64,000 nucleotides of DNA from the NCBI GenBank assembly GCA_947652605.1, contig OX393581.1, positions 8,560,640 through 8,624,639 on the forward strand, given 5' to 3'. Position numbers and translations under genes: made by a program. Of the stretch, positions 38,890 through 52,308 are shown in pieces. The notes below the pieces were generated by a model. It saw only the letters and a program-made list of their open reading frames with translations. It made no database searches and had not been told where the DNA came from. This stretch comes from Elmis aenea (taxonomy: Eukaryota > Arthropoda > Insecta > Coleoptera > Elmidae). Within the stretch, counting starts at the first letter, position 1; each line of letters begins with the position of its first letter.

Positions 38890-39420
38890 TTGTTCTTAAC
38901 CAGGTTCTCTTGTGCCTTTCGGTTTCGAGGTATTTTTTCTAGTTCTTGATTATATTTTTCCATCTTTGTCTATCAAAAATTGTTATAATAGGACGATTTT
39001 AATTGGTAATTTTGAATTAATTAACGATCAACCCTCTCAAAGTAATAACACCAAAACCATTGATTTTTTGGACAATTAATAATCAAAAGACTGTCACAAT
39101 TTACCTAACCAGTTGAAGACAATTAAATATTGCATTATTCGCCATGCAATAATCTATTTCAATTTCAATTTGGATCCCAAATCCCAAATAACTCAACGAA
39201 TAGTAAAAGAGCAAGATAAATTAACAACCCTCATTCTTCTTCTTTATAATCAGGTCCTCTCGTATCTTTCTTGGTTAAGAGATTTTCTTGATTTTGTTTT
39301 TCCACGTTTTCTGCTCTTTCCCATTTGACTCCTCCTTCTTCTAGTATTTGCATTTCTTCATTTTTCCGTTTTATTACGGGTCTTTCTCTACGTCTTCTTC
39401 TTTTAATTCTCATTTTTCAA
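38890..39420 (-). mobile_element. Possible short tails of RTE-like retroelements in the globin intron
   Basis: Minus-strand translation near 38985-38900 gives DRQRWKNIIKN, resembling the basic end of RTE-type proteins. A related T/C-rich stretch recurs at 39230-39310, with similar 'tcaggt(t/c)ctctcgt' wording. Both are short and decayed; assignment is tentative. Confidence 0.35.
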
Positions 39421-40639
39421 CCCATTTTCGCAAAGAAATTTTAGAAATGCTTGTAACGGGAGAGTAACAATATTTTGCCACTAGAATCTGATCAAGGATA
39501 CGTTTATTGCATCAAAAACATCAAAAATAAATGTTATACGTGCCATTGATGGTTTACAGAGGAAAAATAGGGGGGAAAAAAACTGAAAAATTAAAAAACA
39601 AAGGTCTTTTTGCGATCACGTTGGCTATGAAATAGTCAAAGATAAAATCGAAGTTTCTCTATTTATCAATGCGCACATCCTTTGCAAGTAAAATGGTGCA
39701 ATGTTTTTGAAAATAACTTGAACGGTTTTGGAGGAAACTCTGAAGGCTTCGTGAATCAGAAATTAAGTGTGTGTAGTCAGGACGACTGAAGTTAGTCACA
39801 CTGTAACCATTTTCATGGGTGACATGACTTAAGTGCTGTGTGACTTAAAATTCGCTTATAATAGGAAAATAATTCTGCGATTTTTCAAAACGCGTTCATC
39901 TAAACTACATGACTATTCTTTCAACTGAAATGGTGTTACATAACTGCTGATCAATGCAGCAATTTAAAATAGAACGTGTCATTTTAAATGGCAATCCTCA
40001 TGTTACCAGTTTAACAAATTGCCCGTAATATAATACAGGCACCGGATCGTGTATCTCTGTTGGTAAATTTCCCCTATCAATTATACTTTCCCACTTTGTA
40101 ATTTGTTTTCACACAGATTAATAGCGTTATCTAATCAGCATTTTATACGGGCTCCTATTCGACTACGGGTAATTTATTTTATTTAACATTGCAAAAGCTC
40201 GAATCGTCCGCAGCCTTGATTTTTTTTGTCGCGGAGATGTGCCACGAACTTTTCCAATTAAAATAAAGAGCTTCGATACGACCACGGTAAATTTGTAATG
40301 GGGTATTTTAAACTTTCTAATTATTGAAAGAAAATCTCAGCAAGTATTTGCCTAATAGAATTCCTGAGTGTGAAATGTAAAATAAATAAGGAATTGCATT
40401 AAATTGTCCTTGAGAGACATACCTAGAGCTCTTTCAAGATAAACTGGACTGTGACGGAAAACTAAAACTCTTCTAAAGCGTTAATTACTGCGCCACCTAA
40501 AAACATGCGTCTATTTTAACAACGGAGTTATAACCTCTAATAATATGACGTTTTTAAAAAGGCGTACATTTCAACCGCCAATCCCCTTGTCTTTGCGCGT
40601 TTCGCGGTTCAGTGTATCTTGAAAGACCTCTACATACTT

Positions 40640-40740
40640 CAAGGTTTCAAGAAGAAATTACACAAGAAGCATTTACACAGGAAATAAATTACACAAGGAA
40701 GAAATTTAACAGGACAGAAATTACACAGAAAAGAAACGTA
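40640..40740 (+). repeat. Degenerate minisatellite of the AAATTACACA(A/G)GAAG type
   Basis: Several imperfect copies of a ~15-20-bp unit (AAATTACACA followed by a GAAG-like purine run) lie in tandem. Similar runs are found at 61150-61215 in the same orientation and at 62300-62450 in the opposite orientation. Confidence 0.6.
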
Positions 40741-41559
40741 TTATATCATCTTACAAAATACACGTTTAGTAGATTAATTGTTACCAAACTGACTACATTG
40801 CTATTGTTGAAATTGCTTACTGCAAGTAAAATATATACTCGCATAATTTTAGACTCAGCTTCATGAATAAATAAACAATATAACGTCAGCAGACTGGAAG
40901 AAAAAATTAATTAAGACTCGAAATTAATTTGCTGGTGTCTCGTTTCTTCTACTGCGTTGGGATCCATTTATTTCTGTACAAAGGTTTCTGTGTTCATCAA
41001 AATCTTCGTGATACTTAATTAATAATTTAATTTCAGGCCGGAAGCAACAGAGTTTTCAAAATTTATTGTTACTATAGTTTTCACGGTTGTTTTCGAAGTA
41101 ACTTTATACATGAAAAGTTTTGGAACTGTCCAAATTCTACAAGTAATTAAAAAGAACTTGTTGCTTCCAAATTTACGCAGATCTGTGTTGGATAATGATG
41201 GGGACGATAAAGAATCGGTAAAGGAAGATTATTTTACGATAAAAACTGTACTTTTTAGTTGCTTTAGTCCCGACGTTTTGTGTACTTCACAACAAACAAA
41301 TAGTTCTTGTTTGTTAAGATTGTTAATTGCAGATAAGTCTGCCCTTTTATATGAAAACCATTGTTTTACACTAAATTACAATTGATTCGGATATTCGTTA
41401 TTCACTTCTGTGAAGAAAACATTCGATGTACAATATTAAATCAAACAAATAGGGATGCACCGATAAGAAAATAGCTCAATTACCGATTAATCGAAATTGC
41501 TAACATTAATTAAAAATATACGAAAGGCAATAAAAAATACTGCAATAATTATACTAATT

Positions 41560-42020
41560 ATAGCGGCATAAAAGTGACAGCTTTAATGGGAAGATTGTAT
41601 GGGCGGATCATTCAAGAGATAATAGAAAAACAAGTCGAGGATTGGGTGATGAATACCAGACAAAAACGATCTCTAGAGGCAACAAAGATGAACTTTTGGA
41701 GAAGATGCTGTGGGGTCACAACACTGGACCATATAAGAAACACGAAAATAAGAAATAAATTTAAAACCAATATTAACAAGAACATTTAAAGAAGAACTCA
41801 TATGGTACGGCTATTTAACAAGAATGCCTGATTATAGATGGCCAAAGAAAACTTTTGTATGGGAACCACATGAACGTAACAAAAGAGGGCGCCCACGGAA
41901 GAAATGGAAAGATATTGTACAAGAGGCAATGGAAAGAAGAAACCTAACAAAGAAGATGTGTAAAAATAGGAGGAAATGGTACATGGGGTATGAGAAACGG
42001 CCGAAGAAGCTGTAAAAAAC
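41560..42020 (+). pseudogene. RTE-like retroelement fragment with internal deletion
   Basis: Plus-strand frames at 41574-41789 and 41824-42015 encode pieces of an RTE-type reverse transcriptase. These are a region with MGRLYGRIIQE, then FWRRCCGVTTLDHIRNTKIR, and then MPDYRWPKK and the basic RGRPRKKWKDIVQEAM tail. The first piece belongs to the catalytic half and the next two to the C-terminal end, so the palm region between them is missing. Stops separate the frames. The ~22-bp A run near 42198 could mark the 3' end. It is a dead fragment. Confidence 0.75.
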
Positions 42021-43221
42021 TCTGTGTTAAAAAAGGAAATAACTTTTATGTAACATTTATTAAGATGAATTTTAAGGAAAAAAAATTGGTTGGCTTTATT
42101 TTAATGATGAAAAATCATTCGTCTGTCAATGCAGTTTTAAATGAATGTCGTTGCCAATGTAGGATGGCCCAGTCACACCTGCTCACATTCACTTGTAAAA
42201 AAAAAAAAAAAAAAAAAACTCTGAAAGTCTTGTAATTGCCAACGTAACATTGTAAGTGTTACAGCAAAACGCAAAGTTCAACTTCAAACATATTTCACTG
42301 TGGGCACTAGAGCACGGCTGAATTTAGTGGAGGCCAAAAGCCGTCGCGCGTCGTAATCAACAAATCCTAGTAAAGTGCAAAACGCTGAAGCTTTCAGGTT
42401 TTGAGAAATGAAACTACATTTGTAAAACTGCTGATCTGGATAACCCACGCATTGACTTTGAACGTGTCGGGCATACTGAAGCAACTTAAAACTTTAAAAT
42501 GAAAGAATAACATTTACCCACTTGATTATACTTGGCGACTAAAGTGGATGTAGCTTTTTTTTTGTTTTACCTCAACAAAGTTACATTTTCATTATTCTTT
42601 AGTGTTAGGTACGTTAGGTTTAATGAAAATTTAATGAAGTAATTAAGTTAAGCAATTTCGTTATTAATTTTTCTATCTTTATCTTAAGTGATCATGTTTT
42701 CTGTTTAAATTCAACAAGGGCTGAATTCTTAACGTTTACTTAGGAGATTTATATAAAAAATGTAGTGCACTGCATTTTTATCAGTAGTCAGATATGTCTT
42801 TTAATTTTTGGAAAATGTTTCTTGACTTTAGATTACGGTATGAGAAAAATGTTTGTGAAGACAGATGAAAAAGCTCTACTGAATGCGGAGACAGATTCAA
42901 GGAGCAAATACTCGCCAAGAAACGTAATTCGAAGTTCACGTGTACGTTTATATCCAAAGAAGTTTAGAAAAGTTTACAGCTTTGGATAACTTATGTCGCT
43001 TGATACGACGGAACAGAATTTATTGTAGCACACAACTTCTTGAAAGTCTTGGCTCAAAAGGCAACGGAAAGAATTTTGATTTGTCGCAATGTAAGAAAAT
43101 GTTCTGGACCAAATCGCACTTCGATTCTTGCAGATTTAAAAAAAAAGTGACGCGGAGGCTGATTATTTAATAAGTTAAATAGCGCAAGATCGTTGTCAAC
43201 CGTGCAAAAAAAGTTGCCAGC

Positions 43222-43450
43222 GGGGGGCCTTTGAGAGTAAATGCGAGGCCCGGGACAAACAACGTTTTTGATGCCCTTCAAACTTAAAAATCTATGAGGG
43301 TAAAATATAAAATGTTAATGGTCGTTCGATGATGTATGTTATACTACTGTTATTTCGATTACATAACTGTATTTTTTTCTAACAGATCAAGTTAAAATTT
43401 TAGGCCCCTAAATTTTGTGAGGCCCGGGTCATCTTCCCCCCTCTGATAAG
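43222..43450. other. Segment with repeated GAGGCCCGGG motifs
   Basis: GAGGCCCGGG occurs twice (around 43241 and 43421), with GGGGGGCC and TTCCCCCC near the two ends, in otherwise AT-rich DNA. This looks like a small transposon remnant but the ends could not be defined. Confidence 0.3.
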
Positions 43451-44635
43451 GCCTGGTTGCCAGGTCTTTGTTATATAAATGCTGAAGATATTGGTGCAAA
43501 TTTGGCATAAAAAGTAAAGAAAACCGTATTTATCTCAAATAGTCAAAAAAATGTGATTTTAAACAAAAAAAAAAAACTAAATACCGTAAATTCATATTAC
43601 CTACATATATTAATAAGTTGTTATCACTGTGTGTTATAAAAATTGCACTGTCTGCAATGCACTGAAGCACTAAATTTTCCATGAGATATTTATTTTCATT
43701 TTGTCAATATCTAAATTAAATAAAAACACCACAAAGTTGCCTTTCTTGATAAATTAGATAAATTTGCAAAAAAATATCAGTCGTCGATTTACCAACAGGA
43801 AGACAATTAGAATTTAGAATATAGATTTTTTATTTATTTCAACACTGGAGATCTTCGCCAGATTGCCTGTAAAAAGTGCTTTTACGTTGATTAAAATACC
43901 ATTTTGAAACGTGGTTATACTTTTAAGAAATTAACTATTATGAAAGCAATACGTAGTCGTTCTAGTAAAAGGAAATCGTCAGCAATGCTACAGTTCTTGA
44001 TCTTGAAATCTGTAATTCATGCGCTATCCGTTTGTCTACGCTTTTATGTTTTCGATTAAATAACCTTTCCATTGCAATTTCATATATATGAACACAATAA
44101 TATAATTTTTACAATAAATTTTTGTAAAGTGAAAAGAAATGTGATCTATGCTTTGGTCAATTAGCCTTTTTCTTAATTTATTAACACAAAGTTGTACCGC
44201 ATAAAATGCTCTCACATTCTCTATTGATGTAGCTCAAATTGTTTTGAGAGCATCTAGCAGCGAAGAGACATCGTTTTTATCAATAAAATTTCATTTATAA
44301 GCAATTTTGCTTCACATTACCAGGGTATGTACACAAAAATAGAACTGTAAACGTATTTTGATTATTTAAACTTTGTCATGGAGACCGGGCTTCTTTGCCC
44401 ATACTACAGGTGTATATAATTTGATATTCTGAAGCAGAAATACTATTTTTAAATAAGAATAAAGTTTTTCCATAATTATATCATTTAAGGTTAGTTAAGA
44501 TATTTATAATAAATTCTAATAAGTTATAACAATATTACAAAGATATTAACACAAAATAAACGAATACAACATTTTTTAAACATTCCCGGAAATATAAAAT
44601 AGGTTTAAATGGACCAGGATCCCAAGAACCCGTAA

Positions 44636-44651
44636 TCCCGGGATCCCGGGA
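44636..44651. repeat. 16-bp perfect palindrome TCCCGGGATCCCGGGA
   Basis: This GC-only palindromic core lies in an AT-rich intron, beside further CCAGGATCCC and ACCCG motifs. Such stretches occur at hAT-like MITE ends; here no second end was found. Confidence 0.4.
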
Positions 44652-45809
44652 GAGAAAACCTAGTAGGAACCAAAGCATAACATACATATACATTTCGGAA
44701 TATTTTACAGGAGTTCGGACTGTTTTACAATATCCTGAAAGTTTTCAACTTTACCTTAAATTATTCAATTTCCCATTACACATGGAACTGCCCAATATTT
44801 TATTCTGCCTAGGGGCCTTTTTAGGTCCAGTCATCTGAAAATCACAACTGTTTTTTTCGAAACTTCCAAAGCAATAATTAAAAACTTTGTTTTTTTTTAA
44901 CTGACCTTTATTAAAGAAGTTCGAGTAATTTTTATAAAACAAGGATTTGCAACACAAAATTTAATTTCTGTTAATAAAAAACATAGGAACGTTAATGTTT
45001 TTAATAAAAGCTAAATAATAATAAAACACAGTAGAATTATAATTTAATTAAAAAGTAATAGATAACATTTTAAAAAATATGTTTTACGATCACCAGCAAA
45101 TACACGTTCTACAAGAATTGTCTACCTTATTTTTATCGTTAATTTTAACATTACGACGAAATGGTTTCAGCTTCATTTCAGCTACAAAGTAACTTTGATC
45201 ACAAGTTGGCCATTACTTTAGCCTTATAATTTCGCTTCTTGCTTCTAAAGAGAAACGTAATTATAAACTCGTTTACCAAGAAATTTTCATCCTTTATTGT
45301 AACGAAGCAAAACAATTTCTGTTCACGTATTTTTAATGAAATGTGCTTTATTTAAATTTCTTTTGAACAATCACGCAATTTTTTTCCAAAAGCATTTTCT
45401 GCAATACGCCCAATTAAACCGCTCTTTCTTTATCCATATTTGGTATATTTTTATATTTTCACTGCTGTAAATATTTTGCAACTTTTATTTTGTTCTCCCA
45501 TATTCCACGTTATTGCGAAAAATTTTTCATGAGTGATCCTGTAACAAATGTGGTATATTTTCTTTATGATGCGAAAACCCTACCGATCATTTATGCGCTC
45601 CGAAATACATAATGTTGCCGCAAAATATGTACAAATTCTTGCTACATTTGCAGATGATAACTCGAAAACATATTTTACACGAGAAGCCGTTGGCAGGAAC
45701 ACACATCAAATAAATATATAAAGTTGGTGAGGTAAACAAAAGCATTTTCGCGTATGTGGATCATTGTGGAGCATCAGATCCATATCAGATCCCGAAGATA
45801 CATCATAAA

Positions 45810-46836
45810 TTCTAAAATCGTGTAGGCTGCGACCTCTATTAGTGACATATTCTACTTATATTTTGTACCAGGAGCACATAAAGGAGGTGACGAGTACGCT
45901 ACGACATATGCGACTGTTAAAACCAACGTGTTAAAAAGTGACAAACAACGCCTTGCATTTCTGGACTTGATTTAAGCACCAACGTCCGATACAAAATCTA
46001 TCTCCTTCTAACTCATCAACAATGTTGCGTACATTTCATTTCCGTATATTAGCATGTTTACATTCATTCAACCAAAACAGCTGATCATAAATGAATTTAA
46101 AAAGTTAAATTTTGGCCTTAATAGCGTCATTCAGGGTAAAATAAGATATGTTTGCCTCATAAAGTTTAATATTGTTTCAATAAATGCAAAGTTCAAAACA
46201 TAAATTGAGAAAAGTTGAGCATTACAAAACGCGCGGTAATTTCAAAATTCAAAACTTCTTGTAACTTTCCTCATACCTTCAACTATTTTTTAAATAATAG
46301 TTATTTACCCTTAGTTGGTTGAAATAATGATTAAAAAGTTTTTAATAAAACGTGTGAATGGATTTTTGTGCCATTTTCTTAAATATACAATATTTTGGCT
46401 ACAGTAAGTGGGAAAAATTTTGCAATTGTCTAGATAGGTATCTAAACATTTTATAGACACCCTAATTAATCTATTTCCAGCTAAAGTTTTTTAAAAAAGG
46501 CCTAAATCAGCTCTTTAACGTTTTCAAAAACGTTGCAAGTGTAGATTAACCTTGCATTTTTGTTGACATAAATTTAAAGTTTTGCAATGGTCTCTATATT
46601 TTCTAAAAATCTTAAGAACACCATAAGCAATGCATTTCCAGCTTAACTTTGTTCAAAAACGGCCTGAAATTTGTTTTACAGCTCATCAAAATGTTTAAAA
46701 ATATTTCAAGGGTATAAACTTGCATTTTTATTAAACAAAAGTTCAAAAGTTTTGCAATGTTTCCTTTAAATTTAATTTACATTTTACACTAAAAATTTGT
46801 ACGATATTTTTCGTTTTCTATTTAATATAATAAGTT
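45810..46836. repeat. Tandem duplication in globin intron, copy 1 (~1.03 kb)
   Basis: This segment and the next share long blocks in the same order, for example TTTTGTACCAGGAGCACATA at 45860 and again about 1032 bp further on. Within each copy the motif GCATTTCCAGCT(T/A)AA with GTTTTGCAATGGTCTC recurs at about 150-200 bp, showing older internal sub-repeats. Confidence 0.85.
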
Positions 46837-47890
46837 CAAAAATCGTGACGGCTACGACCTCTGTTATCGGTTAGCGGCAGTTTCTACTTATATTTTGTAC
46901 CAGGAGCACATAAAGGAGGTGACGAGTACTGTACGACATATGCGACTGTGACAACCAACATGTTAAAAAGCGACAAACAACGCCTAGCATTTCTTAACTA
47001 GATATAAGCAACAACGTACGATAGAAAATCTATTTCCTTCTAACTCATCAACAATGTAGCGTACATTTAATGTGCGTATTTTAGCATGTTTACATTATTT
47101 GAGACATAACAGCTGATCTTAAATGATTTTAAAAAGTTAAATTTTGGCCTTAATAACGTCATTCAGGGTAAAATAAGAAATATATGTCTCATAAACTTAA
47201 GTAATCTTTCCATAAATGCAAATTTCAAAACATAAATTGAGAAAAGTTCAGCATAACAAAACACGCGGCAATTTCAAAAATTAAAAACTACTTAAAACTT
47301 TTCTCATACCTTCAACTATTTTTTAAACAACAATTATTTACCCTCAGTTGGTTAAAATAATGATTAAAACGTTTTTAATAAACCGTATGAATAGAATTTT
47401 ATGCAATTTTCTTAAATTTACAATATTTTGGCTACAGTCTTTGGGGAAAATTTTGCAATTGTCCCCATATTATCTAAAAATTTTAAAGACACACTAAATA
47501 ATGCATTTCCAGCTAAAGTTTTTTCAAAATGGCCTAAAACAGCTCTTCAAAGTTTTCAAAAACGATACAAGTGTATAATAACGTTCCTTTTCTGTTGACA
47601 AACATTTAAAGTTTTGCAATGGTCTCCATATTTTCTAAAACTCTTGGGAGCACCATAAGCAATGCATTTCCAGCTTAAGTTTGTTCAAAAATGGTCTGAA
47701 ACAATTTTTTACAGCTCTTCAAACATTTTTAAAATATTTCGAGAGTATAAATTTAAAACTTTTGTAATGGTCGTCATAATTTAAAAAAATGTTTAACATA
47801 TTACAAGCAATGCAAAAATTTCTTTAGTTTGTTCAAATGCTCTTCAAATTTTTAACTGTAATCCAAGTGTATAGCTCACATTTTTATTTT
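46837..47890. repeat. Tandem duplication in globin intron, copy 2 (~1.03 kb)
   Basis: The second copy is diverged from the first by scattered substitutions and small indels, so the duplication is not recent. Its 3' part contains an additional diverged sub-repeat. Confidence 0.85.
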
Positions 47891-48189
47891 GTTAAACTTA
47901 GTTTTCCTTGTCTTATTTTATGTTTTAAAAAAAAACTAAGTAGTGTGTTTTTTCTTTATTCGATTTAAAAACGGTCCACGATTTTTTACAAAAGGTTATT
48001 TAGTTTGCGTTTTTCTTAACAGAAATTCGACTGTTTAACAGTAGATTTTAGTTTATAAAAATGTTAACGGCACTCTAGGTGCGTAGATATAGGCTTTGTT
48101 TAAATAAAGCTATTTTGAAATTGCGTCAAATAGTTTGTACTTAAAAACGATAATTACCTATAATACATAAGAACAATCGGGTTTCAGTG

Positions 48190-48450
48190 GATTTTGTGAC
48201 TAATAGAGCAGTAAAACAAGGATGAGTACTGACAATGAGTCTACTGTAGTTCATTACACTATGGAGAGCAAAATTGAAAAGAGCCAGCTAAGGAAGGTGG
48301 ATGGGTCATTTCACAACATTGAATGAAAGTAGAGTAGTAAAATGAATATGGGGAGGGGTTGTTGACAAAATAGAAAAAGAGGTAAGCCCAGAAGAACCTC
48401 AAATGGGGACATAACCAAGATACATAAGAAAAAATTGCTAATTTTTAGCT
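48190..48450 (+). pseudogene. Decayed RTE-like retroelement tail
   Basis: Plus-strand translation gives RWMGHFTTLNESRVVK, followed in another frame by RKRGKPRRTSNGDITK, the usual last segment of RTE-type proteins. Stops and a frameshift lie between the pieces. Confidence 0.6.
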
Positions 48451-49089
48451 ATATTTATAACACCATATTCTCTTCCATCCTAAACATAAAAATGCACGAA
48501 CCATACCTTTGGTGATTAATTTACTAAAGTAAGTGATCTAATAGGATCCCTTTGCCAATGACGACATACTTGAATAAATATTGATATTCAACGACAAACA
48601 AATATCAGCTCACGTTGCACCTTTCTCGGTAATATCATATTTATATACATTTGAAAGCACCTGAAATGTAATAATCAAATTACAAACCATGTAGGTACCC
48701 AACATGAATATGTAGTTAGTAATAATCAATTCTAGTAATACGTGAATAATAACCAGTTCGTTTTAACTCAAAACTAATTCCATTATCATTTCGCTGTTCA
48801 GCATGAAGCATAAATTCCTTTGTTGGCTCTGTCGATTTGAATTACCTTCCGGTTTACATTATTATAGTGATCGTTTTAGTAGGTAATTAGATTGATTTCG
48901 CAAGTTCCAGTACTGCTTTACAATGGTCTCTGGCAATAAATGAGGTATTTGATTAAAATTTAACGCAACAAATGTACACAGACTTCAGTTTAAAAAGTTT
49001 AAAAAAAAATAGATAACACTATTGATACAAGGTTTTTGAAATTATATATTTATATGTATACCTACATAATCTATTCCCTTTTTATCCCC

Positions 49090-49860
49090 AGGGTGTAAGT
49101 GTGAAGTTTTTCCATACATCTAAAATTATTTCTTTACAAAAATTTTCCATTCCTTTCTATTCTGTACTACCTAAATACTTTTATAAGATTTTTTCCAGTG
49201 CGTTGTCCCACGTTTCCTTTGGTCTACCTCTTTTTCTTTTACCTGGCATTTTACTTTCCCATATTGTTTTAACTGGTATTGAGCAGTCCAATCTTTGTAA
49301 GTGTCCCCACCACCCAAGTTGTCTTTGTTCTATGAATTCTTCTATGGATTCTATCTTTAATTCTTCTCTTATTTGTACATTTTTAATCTTTTTTTGTTAC
49401 TCCTTTCGTCCTTCGTAAGTATTTTATCTAGGCTGCTCTAATTTTACTCTTGTCCTTTTTTGATAGCACGCATGTTTCGCAGCCATATGTGAGCATTAAT
49501 TGGTCTGTGGATTGATTTATATACTTTCATTTCTATATATTTTGAGATTTCTCTTTTGTTTACAAGTCCTTTACGTGCATAATATACTCTATTAGCCTTT
49601 TGCATTCTACCATTCAGTTCAATATCTTGTTTTCCTGTTTCATCTAAGATAATGCCCAAGTATTGAAAGCTGCTAGCTTGTTCTGTTAGTTCTCCATCCA
49701 TTCTAATTTGTATAGCATCTTTTTCGTTTGATACTGCCATGATTTAAGTTTTATTTTTGTTCGTTTTCTTTCCATTTTCCGTTAATACTTGGTTCCAGAT
49801 ATTAAAGTTTTCTTCTAGTTCCCTTTGACTTCCTGCTATGATATTGCAGTTCCTGAAATA
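49090..49860 (-). pseudogene. RTE-like retroelement C-terminal fragment
   Basis: Minus strand 49740-49444 encodes FQYLGIILDETGK, KANRVYYARKGLVNKREI and MKVYKSIHRPINAHI, the thumb region of an RTE-type reverse transcriptase. About 49250-49180 encodes KRKRGRPKETWDNALEK, the basic tail. The upstream catalytic part is missing and frames are broken. It ends about 250 bp from the globin exon, within the intron. Confidence 0.8.
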
Positions 49861-50100
49861 TCCTGAAAAACTTAATTTTCTGTATAACTTTTCAATGATC
49901 AACTGTAGAAACTTATAGTTACATATACATTGTGGCGTTGTTTAACTGTTGAATACAAATTACAGAACATTACGCGCACTAGCGGGTGCGCCGCGCAATC
50001 GCAAATAAATCTCAAAATCAAATAATTAGAAATGCATTATTTATTTATTTTAAAACTAAATTATTACTATGTTCTTACTAATACAGTTTTTTTGTTACAG

Positions 50101-50247
50101 AGAATAGAAAAACCATTCTTGGAGTCGGTAAAAATGACTTTAGGTGATCGATATACAGAAAACGTTGAGAGTATCTACAATATCACTATCAAATTTATCA
50201 TCGAGACTTTGGTTACAGGTTTTAACAATGCCAACACACCCGCGTAA
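50101..50247 (+). CDS. Globin, last coding exon
   Basis: The exon follows a tttgttacag acceptor in phase 0 and encodes 48 residues: most of helix G and helix H (RIEKPFLESVKMTLGDRYTE through VTGFNNANTPA), then TAA at 50245-50247. Joined to the exon at 38580 it gives about 125 visible residues of a ~150-residue globin domain. No long C-terminal extension is present. The 3' UTR runs into AT-rich DNA without an obvious nearby AATAAA. Confidence 0.9.
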   Translation, partial: RIEKPFLESVKMTLGDRYTENVESIYNITIKFIIETLVTGFNNANTPA

Positions 50248-50698
50248 AAAAAGTGCAAAATCGCCTTTCAACTTACAGTGCTTGATGTTCAACTGTACAT
50301 AAATTCGTCGAAATGTCCAAACCTCTTTTTAAAAAAAAGTGCGCAGTGTTCAGTGTTTTGCTTGAAAACAGATATGTGTTTAAAAAAAACCTATTAAAAT
50401 AGAAGTATTATCGTGAAATCACTTGTTATAATTGTTTTAGGATGTTATTAAATTTTCGTTTGTATTTTAATATGTTAAGAAAATCTAGATGACTAAAAAT
50501 AACATCTGTATGCTAAACACACATTATTCACCTATAATTTTGAATGTATTGACTTGGTATTAATTAGTTTTAATTATAGATGTTTTCGGAAAACAGTTCT
50601 TTTCAGCATTTATTATAAAAATGAGGAATATTAATTCCTTATCGTTAACAATATTATAAGTTTTCCACCATTACAAATTTAAAATGTCAATGAATGTA

Positions 50699-50944
50699 CA
50701 GGGTGGCCTATTTTCGATGCCCATGCAGAGTTTCTCAGTTATTATCAGGAATAGAAAAAAAAAACTAAGTACGTAGTCTCGATTTCATTTCTCGAGAGGT
50801 TTTTTGGCTATATTTCGATAATTAAAACAGATATCAAAAATCTGTTTACGGCAATGGATTCCTCTCGAAAAAAGAAATCGAGACTACTTACTTAGTTTTT
50901 TTCTCTGATAATAATCGAATGGGCATCGAAAATAGGCCACCCTG
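50699..50944. mobile_element. Foldback MITE with TA target duplication (mariner-type)
   Basis: The 246-bp palindromic element has ends CAGGGTGGCCTATTTTCGAT and its complement, flanked by TA on both sides (50697-50698, 50945-50946). The internal arms also pair (AAACTAAGTA...AGTCTCGATTTC and its complement). It has no coding capacity. TIR and TA duplication suggest mobilisation by a Tc1/mariner transposase. Confidence 0.85.
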
Positions 50945-50946
50945 TA

Positions 50947-52308
50947 CTTAACGGTTTAAAGTAGCAAAATACTAATTTAAAAATTCCAAATTAAATTTAC
51001 GCAAAAATCATACACACCTTCTTCTTAAACAATACATTTGAAATGAACGAGAAAGATAAGAAAATGTCTAAATTGCAATGAAATTTAATTGTGTAAAGGT
51101 GGAATTTCTAGATTTTAAAATTTGCTTATAACATACAAGAAATTCCCAAGTATTTTTTATTTACTTTAATTTATCTTGGAACTCAGTAAAGCTGAAAATA
51201 CTTTTACATGTTTTTAAATAAGAAGATTTAATTTTTGCTTTAAAATTATATTTATGGATATTAAAGCCTTAGTGCATTAAAAATATTAGTATTTTGCTAT
51301 CTTTAAAATCTGAGCAGAATTTAATATCATTTTTGTATACTTATTAAAATTAATTTTCTAGCAGAAAAATTCCTAAACACTTCAACTTATAGATAGTGTT
51401 AATTTATTTATCAGTAAATTTTACTACAATATTAACAAAAACATTTATGTAGGTGCCAAGCATTTCATTGTAATCTACTTTACTTTAATTTATTTAAAAA
51501 GTATTAGTCTAATTGTTTTTATTTGATAAATAGGAAAATAAAATTAGTGCCAATACGTCCATATTTCGGCATTTCTAACAACTACAACTATCGAAAGCTT
51601 ATTTAGTTTTTTAAGTAATTATATTAATCATTTATATTGAAGTATACCAGATCAGCGCAAAAATTATGATATTAATATTTAGTGCCTGTAAAAATAAAAA
51701 TCGTCAATTACTGTTCTGGGTTATTCACTGTTACTAGTCTTCAATTTGGTCAATTTTAATTCTTTGTCGATATAGTTTGCGTAGCATATTTATTAATGTT
51801 TAAGTCAAAATGTGATTACCACGCAAAGTAAATGTGTTAATACGGGGGACATCCACAAGGTTATATTAACAAATTTAAAACAAAAGGAAGGAACATCCAC
51901 TCGGTGCTGTTGAATTCAATTCAACTGTTGTTTATGGTATAGTAACGTTTGGTTGAGTACGGAGTGGAATAAAAAAATTGTAAAATAAATAGTAAGTAGG
52001 TCACAAAAAGTTTTGGACTGCCCCCGTACGTATAATAGTTTATAGTAAATCGTTAATGTGCATTATTGAACAGAAATAAATAGTGTATAGTAATTTAATG
52101 TGTGATTCCGCAAAAATGTATTTTGTAATGTTAAACAACCATGCTGTTCCACATTTTATATTAGTTTTTTTTTTTTGTGACACAAAATTGGATTTTATAA
52201 TTTTATCGATTCTTAACTTCGCTTGGAAAACTGTTTTAACACTATATAATATTTGAAAATCGTGTATGTACTTGTATACCAACAGTTTTTTAAGAAATCT
52301 GTCTTAAG
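50947..52308. other. AT-rich intergenic region, no gene seen
   Basis: No coding or structural feature was recognised beyond short chance frames. Confidence 0.5.

Larger units (their letters stand above)
38812..50100 (+). other. Globin intron (G7.0 position), 11.3 kb
   Basis: The intron begins gtgagt at 38812 and ends ttgttacag at 50100. It is phase 0 and joins FW to RIEKPF. It contains several retroelement tails, a ~1.03-kb tandem duplication, an AAATTACACA-type minisatellite, a 22-A run near 42198, and otherwise AT-rich DNA. An independent gene inside it was not recognised. Confidence 0.8.

Noticed and set aside
41450..41515. GGGATGCACCGATA near 41453, similar to some hAT ends
   Set aside because: No opposite end or 8-bp duplication was found.
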